In this document: piece after piece, positions 8,007 to 16,599 of the stretch
Position numbering within the stretch: the stretch's first letter is position 1
Layout: the number at the start of each line of letters is the position of its first letter
Assembly (NCBI GenBank): GCA_903822175.1
Contig: CAIJOB010000007.1
Span: 43,224 to 107,223, forward strand
Direction: 5' to 3'
DNA from: an uncultured Alphaproteobacteria bacterium
GTDB lineage: Bacteria > Pseudomonadota > Alphaproteobacteria > Caulobacterales > Caulobacteraceae
Length of the DNA: 64,000 nt
Notes under the pieces: generated by a model
The model's input: the letters and a program-made list of their open reading frames with translations, nothing else
The model's database searches: none
What the model was told of the DNA's origin: nothing
Program-made: the position numbers and the translations under genes

Positions 8007-9071
8007 TTAGCTCGCGTGCTGCGCCTTGCCGCCGGGCGCCAAGACCATCAGCTTGACGATCGCCTCGGTGACGTGCGGCTCCAGGCCCTCGGTGTGGCCC
8101 TTGTCCAGCCGCTCGAAGTCGGCCACGACGCGGCCGCCCTTGCACTTGGCGTAGATCCATTCCTTGGCCTTGCCGGGCCGGGCCTTCATGCCCCACACCG
8201 GATAGCCCTGGCGGGCGTAGTCCCAGACATAGCCGGGCTGGTCGTCGGCGATTTCCTTCTCCTCGACGCGCGGGCCGCAGCCGAATTCGTCGGCCAGCGG
8301 CGAGGTGGCGGGCAGGCTGATGATCTCATGCTCGCCGGTCTCGAAGATGTGGCTGAACTGGCAGGCCGGCAGCGCCGGAGCCCCCGGCGCCGGCGCGCCC
8401 AGCCCGGTCCCCGGCGGACGCGGATCGGGCGGCGAGCCGTCGGCCTTCGGCGGGCCGAAGCGCGGGTTGATCTCGGCGCGCCCGACCCGGCCGCCCGAGA
8501 GGCTGAGCAGGCCGTCGACCTTGTCCTTGAAGAAGTCGGAACAGACGATCCGGTGCGAGGTCGCCCCGCCCTGGCTGTGGCCGGCCAGCCAGAAGGACTT
8601 GATGTTCTGTTTGCCGAAGGCGTCGAACACCAGGTTGGTGATGTTCTGCAGGTGGGCGTCATCGGCGTCGGCCACCCAGACGCGGACGCCGGGCTGGCCG
8701 GCGACGCGCGACGGCGAGGTCGCCGCGGTCGGAGTCGCCACCACCAGCTTGTACTTGTCCTTGTAGTCCATGGCCGGGAAGTAGTGGCGCTGCCACTGAC
8801 CGATCGAGCCGGCGCCATGGATGTTGAGGATGAAGACGACCTTGTCGCCCGGCTTCAGGTCGCAGGGATAGTCGAGCCAGAACTTGCGGCCAGTCTTCGG
8901 GTCGGTGGCGTTGCCCGGGTCGCCCAGCAGCGGCGAACAGGCGTCGCCCGAACAATGTGACGGCGGCGGGCTCTTGCAGGCCACGCCCAGCATGTCCTTG
9001 GCGTTCGCCGCGCCGGCGCCGGCCAGCAGGGCCGCACTCGCGGCGATCAAGGTTGCGATTGTCCGGTTCAT
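8007..9071 (-). CDS. Secreted alpha/beta-hydrolase esterase (LpqC/feruloyl-esterase-like)
   Basis: A 354-residue exported hydrolase: signal peptide MNRTIATLIAASAALLAGAGAANA, then an alpha/beta fold with the oxyanion region NIHGAGS, the nucleophile elbow GHSQGG (Ser in GxSxG) and a C-terminal histidine in DKGHTEG. Several cysteines near the mature N-terminus (ACKSP...SHCSGDACSP) suggest disulfides. It is divergent from the TetR regulator at 9178 with a tetO-like palindrome between them, so it is the likely regulated target. Polyester or feruloyl ester cleavage is typical of the family, but the exact substrate is unknown. Confidence 0.82.
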   Translation of the reverse strand: MNRTIATLIAASAALLAGAGAANAKDMLGVACKSPPPSHCSGDACSPLLGDPGNATDPKTGRKFWLDYPCDLKPGDKVVFILNIHGAGSIGQWQRHYFPAMDYKDKYKLVVATPTAATSPSRVAGQPGVRVWVADADDAHLQNITNLVFDAFGKQNIKSFWLAGHSQGGATSHRIVCSDFFKDKVDGLLSLSGGRVGRAEINPRFGPPKADGSPPDPRPPGTGLGAPAPGAPALPACQFSHIFETGEHEIISLPATSPLADEFGCGPRVEEKEIADDQPGYVWDYARQGYPVWGMKARPGKAKEWIYAKCKGGRVVADFERLDKGHTEGLEPHVTEAIVKLMVLAPGGKAQHAS

Positions 9072-9134
9072 CTGAAATCCCTCCCATCCTGGCGCTCATC
9101 TCGCTCGTGTGGGCGGCGCCTAGGCCACGCCACC

Positions 9135-9147
9135 CTAGCAATGCTAG
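9135..9147. promoter_or_regulatory. Candidate TetR operator (13-bp perfect palindrome)
   Basis: CTAGCA-A-TGCTAG is a perfect 13-base palindrome around one central base. It lies in the 106-base gap between the divergent esterase (start 9071) and the TetR-type regulator (start 9178). It has the same length and geometry as the class tetO core CTATCATTGATAG, and the adjacent regulator has a TetR_C-type ligand domain. Control of both genes from this site is inferred. Confidence 0.6.
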
Positions 9148-9177
9148 ACAAGGCTGGCGAGAGCAGGAGTCTTAAGG

Positions 9178-9744
9178 TTGGCGCTGGAGCGCAGGTTTAT
9201 CGTCGAGCGCGCCCTGACCCTGATGGACGAGGTCGGGATGGACGGGCTGTCGACGCGCCGTCTGGCCGCTGAGCTCGGCGTGAAGGGGCCCTCGCTCTAC
9301 TGGCACTTCAAAAACATGCAGGAGCTGTTCAACCACATGGCCGAGGCCTTGCTGGAGACTGCCCTGCCCGCGCCCGACGCCTTTCCGCACGACTGGCAGG
9401 CCTGGCTGGCCGATGGCGCGCGGGGCATCCGCCGCGCTGCGCTGAGCCACCGGGACGGCGCGCGCCTGCTGGCGGTCTCCCGGCCGCCCAGCGACAGCCC
9501 GGTGATCGACCTCGCCGCCATGGTCGGGCGGCTGCAATCGGAAGGCTTCCGCCAGAAGGAGGCCGTCGCGACCCTGCTGGGCCTTGGCCGCTACGCCCGC
9601 GGCTGGGCGCTCTACGAACAGGCGCAGCCGGGCCGGCCCGCCGACGAGGCCTTCGAGTTCGGCCTGCAGGCGATGATCGCCGGCGTCGCGCTGAAGGTGC
9701 CCGCCGCGACACAGGTGCGTGGGGAACGCCTGCGTCCCGCCTGA
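9178..9744 (+). CDS. TetR-family transcriptional regulator (TetR_C type)
   Basis: A 188-residue regulator. Residues 1-50 form the helix-turn-helix domain (ALTLMDEVGMDGLSTRRLAAELGVKGPSLYWHF, where STRRLAAELGVKGPSLYWHF is the recognition unit typical of tetracycline-repressor relatives). The C-terminal half matches the TetR_C type (RRAALSHRDGARLLAV, then GLGRYARGWALYEQ). The start is TTG at 9178; the next codons give the normal family beginning. A perfect 13-base palindrome lies 31-43 bases upstream, and the divergent neighbour is a secreted esterase. It probably represses itself and the esterase in response to a small hydrophobic ligand. Confidence 0.9.
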   Translation: MALERRFIVERALTLMDEVGMDGLSTRRLAAELGVKGPSLYWHFKNMQELFNHMAEALLETALPAPDAFPHDWQAWLADGARGIRRAALSHRDGARLLAVSRPPSDSPVIDLAAMVGRLQSEGFRQKEAVATLLGLGRYARGWALYEQAQPGRPADEAFEFGLQAMIAGVALKVPAATQVRGERLRPA

Positions 9745-9779
9745 ATCGGCCTATCCTGTCCGCCGATGGATGACCGCCG

Positions 9780-10214
9780 ATGATCCTGCGCCTGTCGCAA
9801 TTCGCCCACCTGTTGCCGGTGGCCGATGGCCGCGTGCTGGTGATCCACGCCATCACCCACATGCGCCTGGTGGCCGACGCGGAGCTGGCCCAGATCATCG
9901 AATTCTTCCGCGAGCCGCGCGAGGTCGATGCTGACGGCCCGGGCGCGGCGGGCTTCGGCGCCCTGATCGAGCGCGGCATCCTCACCGAACAGTCGCCGGA
10001 AGAGGAGCTCGCCGAGCAGACCCGCGAGCTGGGCGCCTTCTATGGCCGTGACCCGGCCGAGGCGCTGGAGAAATTCCGCCTGGGCGCCAAGGAGGGGGTC
10101 GAGCCCTATTGGTCGGCGGGCGCGGCGCTTTCGGCGGGCGACCTGACCGGCGGCGGAACGCGGCTGGACGTGCTGCTGTTCGGCGACTGCGTCTGGCGGC
10201 GGAAACTGCCTTAG
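9780..10214 (+). CDS. Unrecognised 144-residue protein, possibly truncated
   Basis: This frame starts at ATG 9780, 35 bases after the regulator, and ends at TAG 10212-10214, overlapping the stop of the convergent gene. The N-terminal half (MILRLSQFAHLLPVADGRVLVIHAITHMRL in part) looks like the small leader domain seen at the front of larger enzymes, and the final residues LDVLLFGDCVWRRKLP resemble the opening strand of an SGNH/HAD-like (FkbH-type) domain that then stops abruptly. It could be a stub of a longer ancestral gene or a genuine small protein. I do not recognise a family with confidence, and no downstream continuation is visible in the other frames. Confidence 0.5.
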   Translation: MILRLSQFAHLLPVADGRVLVIHAITHMRLVADAELAQIIEFFREPREVDADGPGAAGFGALIERGILTEQSPEEELAEQTRELGAFYGRDPAEALEKFRLGAKEGVEPYWSAGAALSAGDLTGGGTRLDVLLFGDCVWRRKLP

Positions 10215-10642
10215 AAGGCCAGGCTGAGCTTGGCGCCGACGAAGCGGCCGTGCGGGTCGGACCCATAGGCCGCCGCGCCGCCGCTCTCGGTATGCTCCGG
10301 CTGGCGGCCGCAGAGCAGGCCAAGCGATCCGGTGAGGTCGTCGCGCTTGCCGAACTTGCGGTCGACGGCGGTGGTGGCGAAGACCTCGCTATCAAGGCTG
10401 CTCGCCACGAGCTTGGGCCGGGCCATGGGATCGAGCGGGTCGGCGAGATCTGGCGTCGCCTTGGCCGCGACGCTCGCGGGCCGCGCAATCGGCGTCGCAG
10501 AGGCCTGTGACCGGCTGGCGGGGACATGGCTGGCCGGGGCCAGATGCAGGTCGAAGAGGGACGGCGCCTGCGTCTGAGCCGAAGCCGCACCCGCGCTCAG
10601 CGCGGCGGCGATAGCGATCAGCAGGATCGGCGAAGGCTTCAT
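10211..10642 (-). CDS. Exported hypothetical protein with beta-barrel-like C-terminus
   Basis: A 143-residue product starting at ATG 10642, where a signal peptide (MKPSPILLIAIAAALSAGAASA) begins. An upstream in-frame ATG at 10696 would put 18 residues before it and is less likely. The mature part is Ala/Pro-rich and low in complexity up to about residue 95, then polar, ending in KLSLAF with a terminal phenylalanine, a feature of outer-membrane proteins. It is too short for a full barrel. The 3' end overlaps the convergent gene by four bases. Function is unknown. Confidence 0.6.
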   Translation of the reverse strand: MKPSPILLIAIAAALSAGAASAQTQAPSLFDLHLAPASHVPASRSQASATPIARPASVAAKATPDLADPLDPMARPKLVASSLDSEVFATTAVDRKFGKRDDLTGSLGLLCGRQPEHTESGGAAAYGSDPHGRFVGAKLSLAF

Positions 10643-10775
10643 CTGGCGTCCATCCGCGAGAACTCTCTTAGACCATTGTACGGACATCGTGGCCACAGGG
10701 AGGCGTGGGGCCGCGATCGCGGTCGCCGGATCGACGGACGCCTGCTAGGCCTAGGGCTCTGCAAGGGGGCGAGAC

Positions 10776-12902
10776 ATGACCAAGACCGCAGCCGGCGCCG
10801 TGGCGCTGGCCTTGAGCGTCGCTATGGCCGGGCAAGCCGTCGCCGCTGGACGGCCGATCACCCCCGACGACATCGCCCACCTGCTGCGGGTCGGCGAGCC
10901 GCAGGTCGACGCCGACGGCAAGTGGGTCGCCTACGCGGTCTCCGGGACCGACGTGGCCGGCGACAAGAGCTACAGCCACATCTGGATGACCTCCTGGGAC
11001 GGGACGCGGACCATCCAACTCACCCACCGGGCGGCCGAGAGCGAGAACACTCCGCGGTTCAGCCCCGACGGCCATTGGCTAGCCTTCGTCTCGGGGCGCG
11101 GCGGCGGCGACCAGGGCGATGCGGCCCTGTGGCTGATGGACCGGGCCGGCGGCGAGGGCCGCAAGCTGCCGGGCATCAAGGGCTCGGTCGGCGACTACGC
11201 CTGGTCGCCGGACTCCAAGTGGATCGCGCTCGTTCTGGACGACCCGGACGAGGACGCGGACGGCGCCAAGACCACCACGGTGACCGTGACCACCAAGCCC
11301 GACAGCGCAGCCTCCCCGTCCGCCAAGCCGGACGCAGCCTCGGTGACGCCCGCCACCGTGGTCGCCGCCAAGGACAAGCCGCCCAAGCCGATCGTCATCG
11401 ACCGCTTCCACTTCAAGCAGGACCGTGAAGGCTATCTGGGGAAGAAGCGCCAGCGCCTGTGGCTCTACGACGTGGCCAAGGGGACAGCCACGCGGCTCAC
11501 CACCGGTGACTATGACGAGGGCCTGCCGGCGTGGTCGCCGGACGGCAAGAGCCTCGCCTTTTCCTCCAACCGCGCCGCCGATCCCGACCGCACCTACGAC
11601 ACCAACGTCTATCTGGTGAAGGTCGCGGCCACGCCCCAGGCGCCCACGGCGCTGACCACCTACGACGGCGAGGACAACCCGATCCAGTCCGGCAGCTATC
11701 CGGCCTGGAGCCCGGACGGCCGCGAGGTCGCCTATATCCAGGGCGGCCCGGTCAAGCAGATCGGCTATGGCGTGCGCAGCTTGGCGGTGATCCCGGCGAG
11801 CGGCGGCAAGCCGCGGCTGCTGACCGCCGGCCTCGACCGCAACGTCTCCCACCCCATCTGGTCGGCGGACGGCCAGACGATCCGCTTCACCGAAGAGGAC
11901 GACGAGGCCAGCGTGGTCGCTGAAGTTCCGGCGGCCGGCGGGCCGGTGAAGACCGTGGCCGGCGGCTGGCGCATCATCAGTTCACCGGCGCCCGCGGCTG
12001 GCGGCGCGCTGGCGGTGCAGCTCACCACGCCCACCACGCCGACGGAGATCTACGCCGTCGACGCCGCCGGCGCGGTGCGCCAGCTCACCCACCAGAACGA
12101 CGCCTGGCTGAAGGAGGTGGAGATCGCGCCCACCGTTCGCACCAGCTTCAAGAGCCGCGACGGGACCGAGGTCCACGGGCTGCAGGTGCTGCCCGCCAAC
12201 GCCAAGCCCGGCGTGAAACTGCCGACCATGCTGTTCAATCACGGCGGGCCGCAGTCGCAGCTCGGCGGCGGCTTTACGATGGACTGGCAGATTTACGCCG
12301 CGCACGGCTATGCGGTGGTGGCCGCCAACTTCCGGGGCGGCACCGGCCGCGGCTCGGCCTATTCCAACGCCATCTACGCCAAGTGGGGCACCGTCGATGT
12401 GCAGGACACGCTCGCCGCCGTCGACGACGCGGTGGCCCGCGGCGTGGCCGACCCCAACCGACTGGTGGTCGGCGGCTGGAGCTATGGCGGCATCCTGACC
12501 AACTACGTCATCGCCAGCGACAAGCGGTTCAAGGCGGCGGTCAGCGGCGCCTCGATCTCCAACGTCTTCTCTGGCTACGGCACCGATCAGTACACGCTCG
12601 ACTACGAGACCGAGCTTGGCCGGCCGTGGGAGCATCCGGAGGTCTGGATGAAGCTCTCCTACCCCTTCTACCAGAACGGCCGGATCACCACGCCGACGCT
12701 GTTCATGGGCGGGGACAAGGACTTCAACGTGCCGCTGCTGAACGGTGAGCAGATGTACCAGGCGCTGAAGAGCCGCGGCATCGATGGCGGCCTGATCATC
12801 TATCCCGGTCAGTTCCACGGCCTGACTCGGCCGAGCTTCCTGAAGGACCGCATGCAGCGCTGGCTCGCCTGGTACGACAGCCACCTGCCCAAGCAGCCGT
12901 AA
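10776..12902 (+). CDS. S9-family prolyl oligopeptidase/acylaminoacyl peptidase, secreted
   Basis: A 708-residue serine peptidase with a signal peptide (MTKTAAGAVALALSVAMAGQAVAAG). Residues about 35-430 form a beta-propeller with repeated WSPDGK/F.S.R blades (WSPDSKW, WSPDGKSLAF, WSPDGREVAY), which gates access. The C-terminal alpha/beta-hydrolase domain holds the nucleophile elbow GGWSYGG, the acid GGDKDFNVP and the histidine PGQFHG. Such enzymes release dipeptides or acyl-amino acids from short peptides in the periplasm. A GGGGG ribosome site precedes the ATG. A second S9 enzyme is encoded at 28193-30235. The two are similar in layout but divergent in sequence. Confidence 0.93.
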   Translation: MTKTAAGAVALALSVAMAGQAVAAGRPITPDDIAHLLRVGEPQVDADGKWVAYAVSGTDVAGDKSYSHIWMTSWDGTRTIQLTHRAAESENTPRFSPDGHWLAFVSGRGGGDQGDAALWLMDRAGGEGRKLPGIKGSVGDYAWSPDSKWIALVLDDPDEDADGAKTTTVTVTTKPDSAASPSAKPDAASVTPATVVAAKDKPPKPIVIDRFHFKQDREGYLGKKRQRLWLYDVAKGTATRLTTGDYDEGLPAWSPDGKSLAFSSNRAADPDRTYDTNVYLVKVAATPQAPTALTTYDGEDNPIQSGSYPAWSPDGREVAYIQGGPVKQIGYGVRSLAVIPASGGKPRLLTAGLDRNVSHPIWSADGQTIRFTEEDDEASVVAEVPAAGGPVKTVAGGWRIISSPAPAAGGALAVQLTTPTTPTEIYAVDAAGAVRQLTHQNDAWLKEVEIAPTVRTSFKSRDGTEVHGLQVLPANAKPGVKLPTMLFNHGGPQSQLGGGFTMDWQIYAAHGYAVVAANFRGGTGRGSAYSNAIYAKWGTVDVQDTLAAVDDAVARGVADPNRLVVGGWSYGGILTNYVIASDKRFKAAVSGASISNVFSGYGTDQYTLDYETELGRPWEHPEVWMKLSYPFYQNGRITTPTLFMGGDKDFNVPLLNGEQMYQALKSRGIDGGLIIYPGQFHGLTRPSFLKDRMQRWLAWYDSHLPKQP

Positions 12903-12918
12903 GCGCCGAAGCGCTGGC

Positions 12919-13482
12919 CTAGCTGGCGTTCGTGGCCGCCAGCGCCAACAGTTCGCCAAGCGCGGCCTTCACCTCGTCGCGCTGGTCGGCGAAATCGATC
13001 TCCGGCTCGATCGCGCCGTCGTTGGCCGCCACGCGGTCTCGCCCCAGCTTCAGGCCGGGCGTCGTCGCCGTCAGCCGAACGTCGAGGCCGCCAAGGATGT
13101 CGCGCAGTTGCGCCGCGCACTTGTCGCCGCCGCGCGAGCCGTAGGTGACGAGCAGCACGGGCTTGCCCTTCCACTCGCGGTAGAGGTGGTCGATGGCGTT
13201 CTTCAGCGCCGCCGGATAGCCCCAGTTGTACTGCGGGGTGACGAAGACCACCCCCTTGGCGGCGGAGACCATGGCGCTCCAGGCCCGCGTGGTCTCGCAG
13301 ACATAGTCGTGGATCGCCGGGATCCCCGGCTCGTCGTCCAGGCCCAGGTTCAGGTCGCGCAGGTCGACCACCGAGAACTCCGGGCCGCCCAGGTCCGCCA
13401 CCCATTGGGCGATAACCGGTGAACGGCGCGTCGGACGCGTGCTACCGCCCACCACCAGATAGCCGCCTGTTTCCGTCATCAA
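12919..13482 (-). CDS. NADPH-dependent FMN reductase-like flavoprotein
   Basis: A 187-residue flavodoxin-like fold of the NADPH-dependent FMN reductase family (ArsH/ChrR/YieF type). Family features are the N-terminal phosphate loop GGSTRPTRRSP, the flavin-contacting FVTPQYNWGYPAALKNAIDHLY (PQYNxGYP is diagnostic) and VLLVTYGSRGGD. It would reduce free flavin or quinones in the cytoplasm. It lies between the S9 peptidase (convergent) and the divergent amidase. A link to the LLM monooxygenase at 2758 is conceivable but they are 9 kb apart. ATG 13482 or 13479 could both start it. Confidence 0.9.
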   Translation of the reverse strand: MMTETGGYLVVGGSTRPTRRSPVIAQWVADLGGPEFSVVDLRDLNLGLDDEPGIPAIHDYVCETTRAWSAMVSAAKGVVFVTPQYNWGYPAALKNAIDHLYREWKGKPVLLVTYGSRGGDKCAAQLRDILGGLDVRLTATTPGLKLGRDRVAANDGAIEPEIDFADQRDEVKAALGELLALAATNAS

Positions 13483-13571
13483 CGCCTCCGCCCGGCCTTC
13501 ATGGCCCGAAAAGCCTATGATTGCCCAGCGGGCATTGGGCGACCAATCTGGCCACGCAGGAAAGAGTCGCC

Positions 13572-15068
13572 ATGACCGAGATCACTCGCCGCGCCGCGCT
13601 TGCCGCCGGCATGGCCATCGCCCCCGCCGCCCTTGCCGCGCCGGTATCCGGGCCCGCGCCGCCACCGGTCTCCCCCTGGCCCGACGCCACCGCCATGGCC
13701 GCCGACATCCGCGCCGGCCGGCTCTCCGCCGCCGAGGCCGTGGAGACCGCCATCCGCCGCTGCGAGGCCCTGCAGGGCACGCTGAACATCATCGTCAATT
13801 CCGACTTCGACCGGGCGCTCGCCAAGGCCAAGGCCGGCCCGCCGCCGGGGCCGTTCAGCGGCGTGCCGTTCCTGGTCAAGGACCTGGTGGACTACAAGGG
13901 CCTGCCCAGGCGGGCCGGCTCGCAGTCGCGGCGGCTCGCCCCGCCCGATACGGACCAGGACCCCAACATCGACGCCTTCGAGCGCGCCGGCCTGATCACG
14001 CTGGGCAAGTCGGCGACCCCGGAGTTCGGCTTCCTGCCCACCACCGAACCGATCGCCACAGGCCTGACCCGCAACCCCTGGGACCTCAACCGTTCGTCCG
14101 GCGGCTCGTCGGGCGGCTCCTCCGTGGCCGTGGCGGCGGGCGTCGTGCCGGTGGCCCACGCCACCGACGGCGGCGGCTCGATCCGCATTCCGTCGTCGCA
14201 CTGCGGCCTCTTCGGCCTGAAGCCGTCGCGCGGCCGCATCGTCGGCACGGAGGGCCAGCACACCATCCAGGACTTCGGCGTCGAGAACGTGGTCTCCCGC
14301 ACGGTGCGCGATTCCGCGGGCATGTTCGCGATCACCGAGAGCAACGCGCCGCGTGCGCCCTTCCCGCCCATCAGCCTGGTGACCGGCCCGTCGAAGCGGC
14401 GCCTGCGGATCGGCGTGCTCCTGGAGAACAGCGCCGGCCACAGCCCGCAGCCGGACGTGGTGGCGGCCAACGACCACGCCGCCAAGCTGGTCGAGAGCCT
14501 CGGCCACCATGTCGACCACGTCCACCTGCCCTATGACGGCGCCCAGTTCATGCAGGACTTTCTGTTGTTCTGGGCCAATGGCGCGGTGTTCAACGCCAAC
14601 CAGGCGGCGCGCGTGCTCGGCCGTGCGCCGGATGAACGCGACCTGGAACCCTTCAGCCTGGGTCTGGTGGAGATGGCCAAGAAGGCCGGGCTCGCCGCCA
14701 TGGGCCCGGTGCTGCAGCGGCTGCAGGCCAATGCGCTGGCCTACGACACTTGGTTCGCGGCCTATCAATTCGACGTCGTGCTCTCGCCCGTGCTGTCGTC
14801 AGGGGCGCCGCTGCTGGGCGAGGTCGGGCCGCTGGTCCCCTTCGACACCCTGATCGCGCGGCTCATCGAATACGTCGGCTACACCCCGATCCACAATATC
14901 GTCGGTGCGCCGGCCATGAGCGTGCCGCTCTATTGGACGCCGCAGGGCCTCCCCATCGGGACCCAGTTCGCCGCCCGCGCCGGACAGGAGCGGATGCTTT
15001 TAGAGCTGGCCTATGAACTAGAAGCTGCCGCGCCCTGGGCCCAGCGCATCCCGCCGACGCACGTTTAG
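13572..15068 (+). CDS. Amidase, Tat-exported, amidase-signature family
   Basis: A 498-residue amidase-signature hydrolase of amide or ester bonds. The N-terminus MTEITRRAALAAGMAIAPAALAA has a twin-arginine-like TRRAAL motif and an AxA cleavage site, so it is probably exported folded. The catalytic triad is visible: Lys about 103 (PFLVKDLVDYKG), the cis-Ser about 180 in GGSSGG, and the nucleophile Ser about 203 (ATDGGGSIRIP). I chose ATG 13572 over the in-frame start 13521 because AGGA precedes it and the signal peptide begins there. Its promoter region is shared with the divergent FMN reductase. Natural substrate unknown. Confidence 0.93.
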   Translation: MTEITRRAALAAGMAIAPAALAAPVSGPAPPPVSPWPDATAMAADIRAGRLSAAEAVETAIRRCEALQGTLNIIVNSDFDRALAKAKAGPPPGPFSGVPFLVKDLVDYKGLPRRAGSQSRRLAPPDTDQDPNIDAFERAGLITLGKSATPEFGFLPTTEPIATGLTRNPWDLNRSSGGSSGGSSVAVAAGVVPVAHATDGGGSIRIPSSHCGLFGLKPSRGRIVGTEGQHTIQDFGVENVVSRTVRDSAGMFAITESNAPRAPFPPISLVTGPSKRRLRIGVLLENSAGHSPQPDVVAANDHAAKLVESLGHHVDHVHLPYDGAQFMQDFLLFWANGAVFNANQAARVLGRAPDERDLEPFSLGLVEMAKKAGLAAMGPVLQRLQANALAYDTWFAAYQFDVVLSPVLSSGAPLLGEVGPLVPFDTLIARLIEYVGYTPIHNIVGAPAMSVPLYWTPQGLPIGTQFAARAGQERMLLELAYELEAAAPWAQRIPPTHV

Positions 15069-15079
15069 TCTAGGCAGAC

Positions 15080-15427
15080 CTAGAAGGGCTTGAGGGTCGC
15101 GATCTCGCCGCTGTCCAGCGTGAAGCGGACCTTTTCGCCCACCGTGATCCCCTCGAGCATGGCCGACTTGGCCACGGGGAACGGCTGGGTTCCGGGAGGC
15201 CAGTTGATCACCTCCACGGCGTCGTAGCTGATGGTCAGGCGCCCGGTCGCCGCATCGATCGACTTCACGATGCCGATGAACTCCGGCGTGGGCGCCCGCT
15301 TCTTCGGCGCCGAAGGCGGCGCGCCGCCGCCACCACCGCCGCCACGCCCACGGCCGCCGCCGGGCTGCGCGGAGGCCGCGCTCGCCGCCAGCAGGCAGAT
15401 GAGAACTGGAATGAGGAGTTTGCGCAT
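15080..15427 (-). CDS. Small secreted glycine-rich protein, unknown function
   Basis: A 115-residue product. The signal peptide MRKLLIPVLICLLAASAASA is followed by a Gly/Arg linker (about residues 22-36) and a compact beta-rich domain (FIGIVKSIDAATGRLTISYDAVEVINWPPGTQPFPV...VRFTLDSGEIATL). The domain looks like an OB- or SH3-type periplasmic copper-efflux (CusF-like) fold: related proteins carry a conserved GxVxxID..xxxITI...I..W pattern with Trp-Met residues. Here W is present (NWPPGT) and FAVAKSAM gives a methionine (PVAKSAML). A CusF-like metal-binding role is a reasonable guess but not established. The start at 15427 was chosen over 15460 for the signal peptide. Confidence 0.65.
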   Translation of the reverse strand: MRKLLIPVLICLLAASAASAQPGGGRGRGGGGGGGAPPSAPKKRAPTPEFIGIVKSIDAATGRLTISYDAVEVINWPPGTQPFPVAKSAMLEGITVGEKVRFTLDSGEIATLKPF

Positions 15428-15504
15428 GATCTCGACCCGACGAAGCAACTGATGACGCAACTATCACGATGCCCCCGGCGCCGCGCAAGGCGAGCGGGCG
15501 CCGG

Positions 15505-16516
15505 TCACTTGCTCTTAGCCGCCCCCGCCGCCGCGGCCCGCTCTGTCGCCCGCGCGCCGGCCAGGATGTTCTCCAGCGCGTAGTTCCCCTCATGGCAGGC
15601 GTATTCATACTGCCGCGCCTTGGTCGCCCGCAGCATCATCTCGCCGCGCAGCCCGTGGCTGTAGATCGCCGGATCCTCGATCGTGAAGCCGTAGAGGATC
15701 TCGCTCGGTGAGACGCGGGTCAGCCGTTCCGTGACCTTCGCGCCGGTCGACACATAGAGGATGTTCGGCCCCGACGAAGCGCGGGGCGGCCAGCACGTTC
15801 TGGTCGACGGTCTCGATGATCAGGGTCTCGCCCTCCCACCAGCCGATCGAATCGCCCATGTGCGGATGGGTGGGGATGGCCGCGTGCTTGGCGCCCATAT
15901 GGACGATCCTCACATCGTGGATCATCTCCGTCAGGATGGCGATCTCGCCCTTGGTCTGGACGATCTTGTAGTTGGCGTTCTGCGGCTCGCCGATCATCGG
16001 TGGCCCGGCGGAACTCACGACGCCGTCGATGCAGCGTTCGTCCGACATCCTCGCCTCCGGCCCGCTGAAATCGTGGTCGTCGCGGTCCTCGGCGTCCTTC
16101 ACCAGGGCCTTGCCCTTGTCGGTGTAGGCGATCTTGCCGTCGGCCGGCTCGACCAGGATCGAGCTGCGGAACTGGCCGCCGATCTTCAGCATCTCGACCT
16201 TGCGGTCGGGAAACTCGCTCGTCGCCTGGCCGACGTCATCGTCGTTCGGCGGCGGCTTGCCTGCGGCGTCAGGCGCCGGCTTCGGTTTGATCCCGTCCAG
16301 TCGGTTGTGGAATTTGGTGACCTCCGCGGCGGCCTCCGCGTCGGTGACGATGAGGCCCTTGTAGGCCTTGGGCCGCTCGAAATAGGTCAGGCTGAGATTG
16401 GTCCAGTCGCCTTGCAAGTCCGGGGCGCCGTAGCTAGTGCGCGGGGCGCGATACGGCGCGGCGCCGCTCGCGGTAGCGATCAGCGCGAGAGCAAGGGCGG
16501 CGGCGAAACGAGTCAT
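15505..16516 (-). pseudogene. Secreted conserved protein, interrupted by a frameshift
   Basis: Two overlapping reverse frames make one protein of about 336 residues. The first part runs from ATG 16516 (signal peptide MTRFAAALALALIATASGAA, then APDLQGDWTN and repeated polar stretches). The second runs to TGA at 15505. The join lies at the CCCC run 15769-15772 (GGGG on the coding strand): removing one G gives a continuous reading across FVGPNILYVSTGAK. As written, the first frame continues into arginine-rich out-of-frame sequence. The mature region with IGWWEGETLIIET and VTERLTRVSPSEILYGFTIEDP is typical of secreted GxPDLxGxW-type conserved proteins of Caulobacterales and sphingomonads. Function unknown. 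A sequencing error in the run is an alternative to a true mutation. Confidence 0.75.
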
Positions 16517-16599
16517 GCGCCCAGTGCGCCAAGGCGCCGCCGCGTCGGTCAAGGCCGGGTCGATGAGTGCGCAGCCTTTCGCGTCAGGATGCCAAGGCT

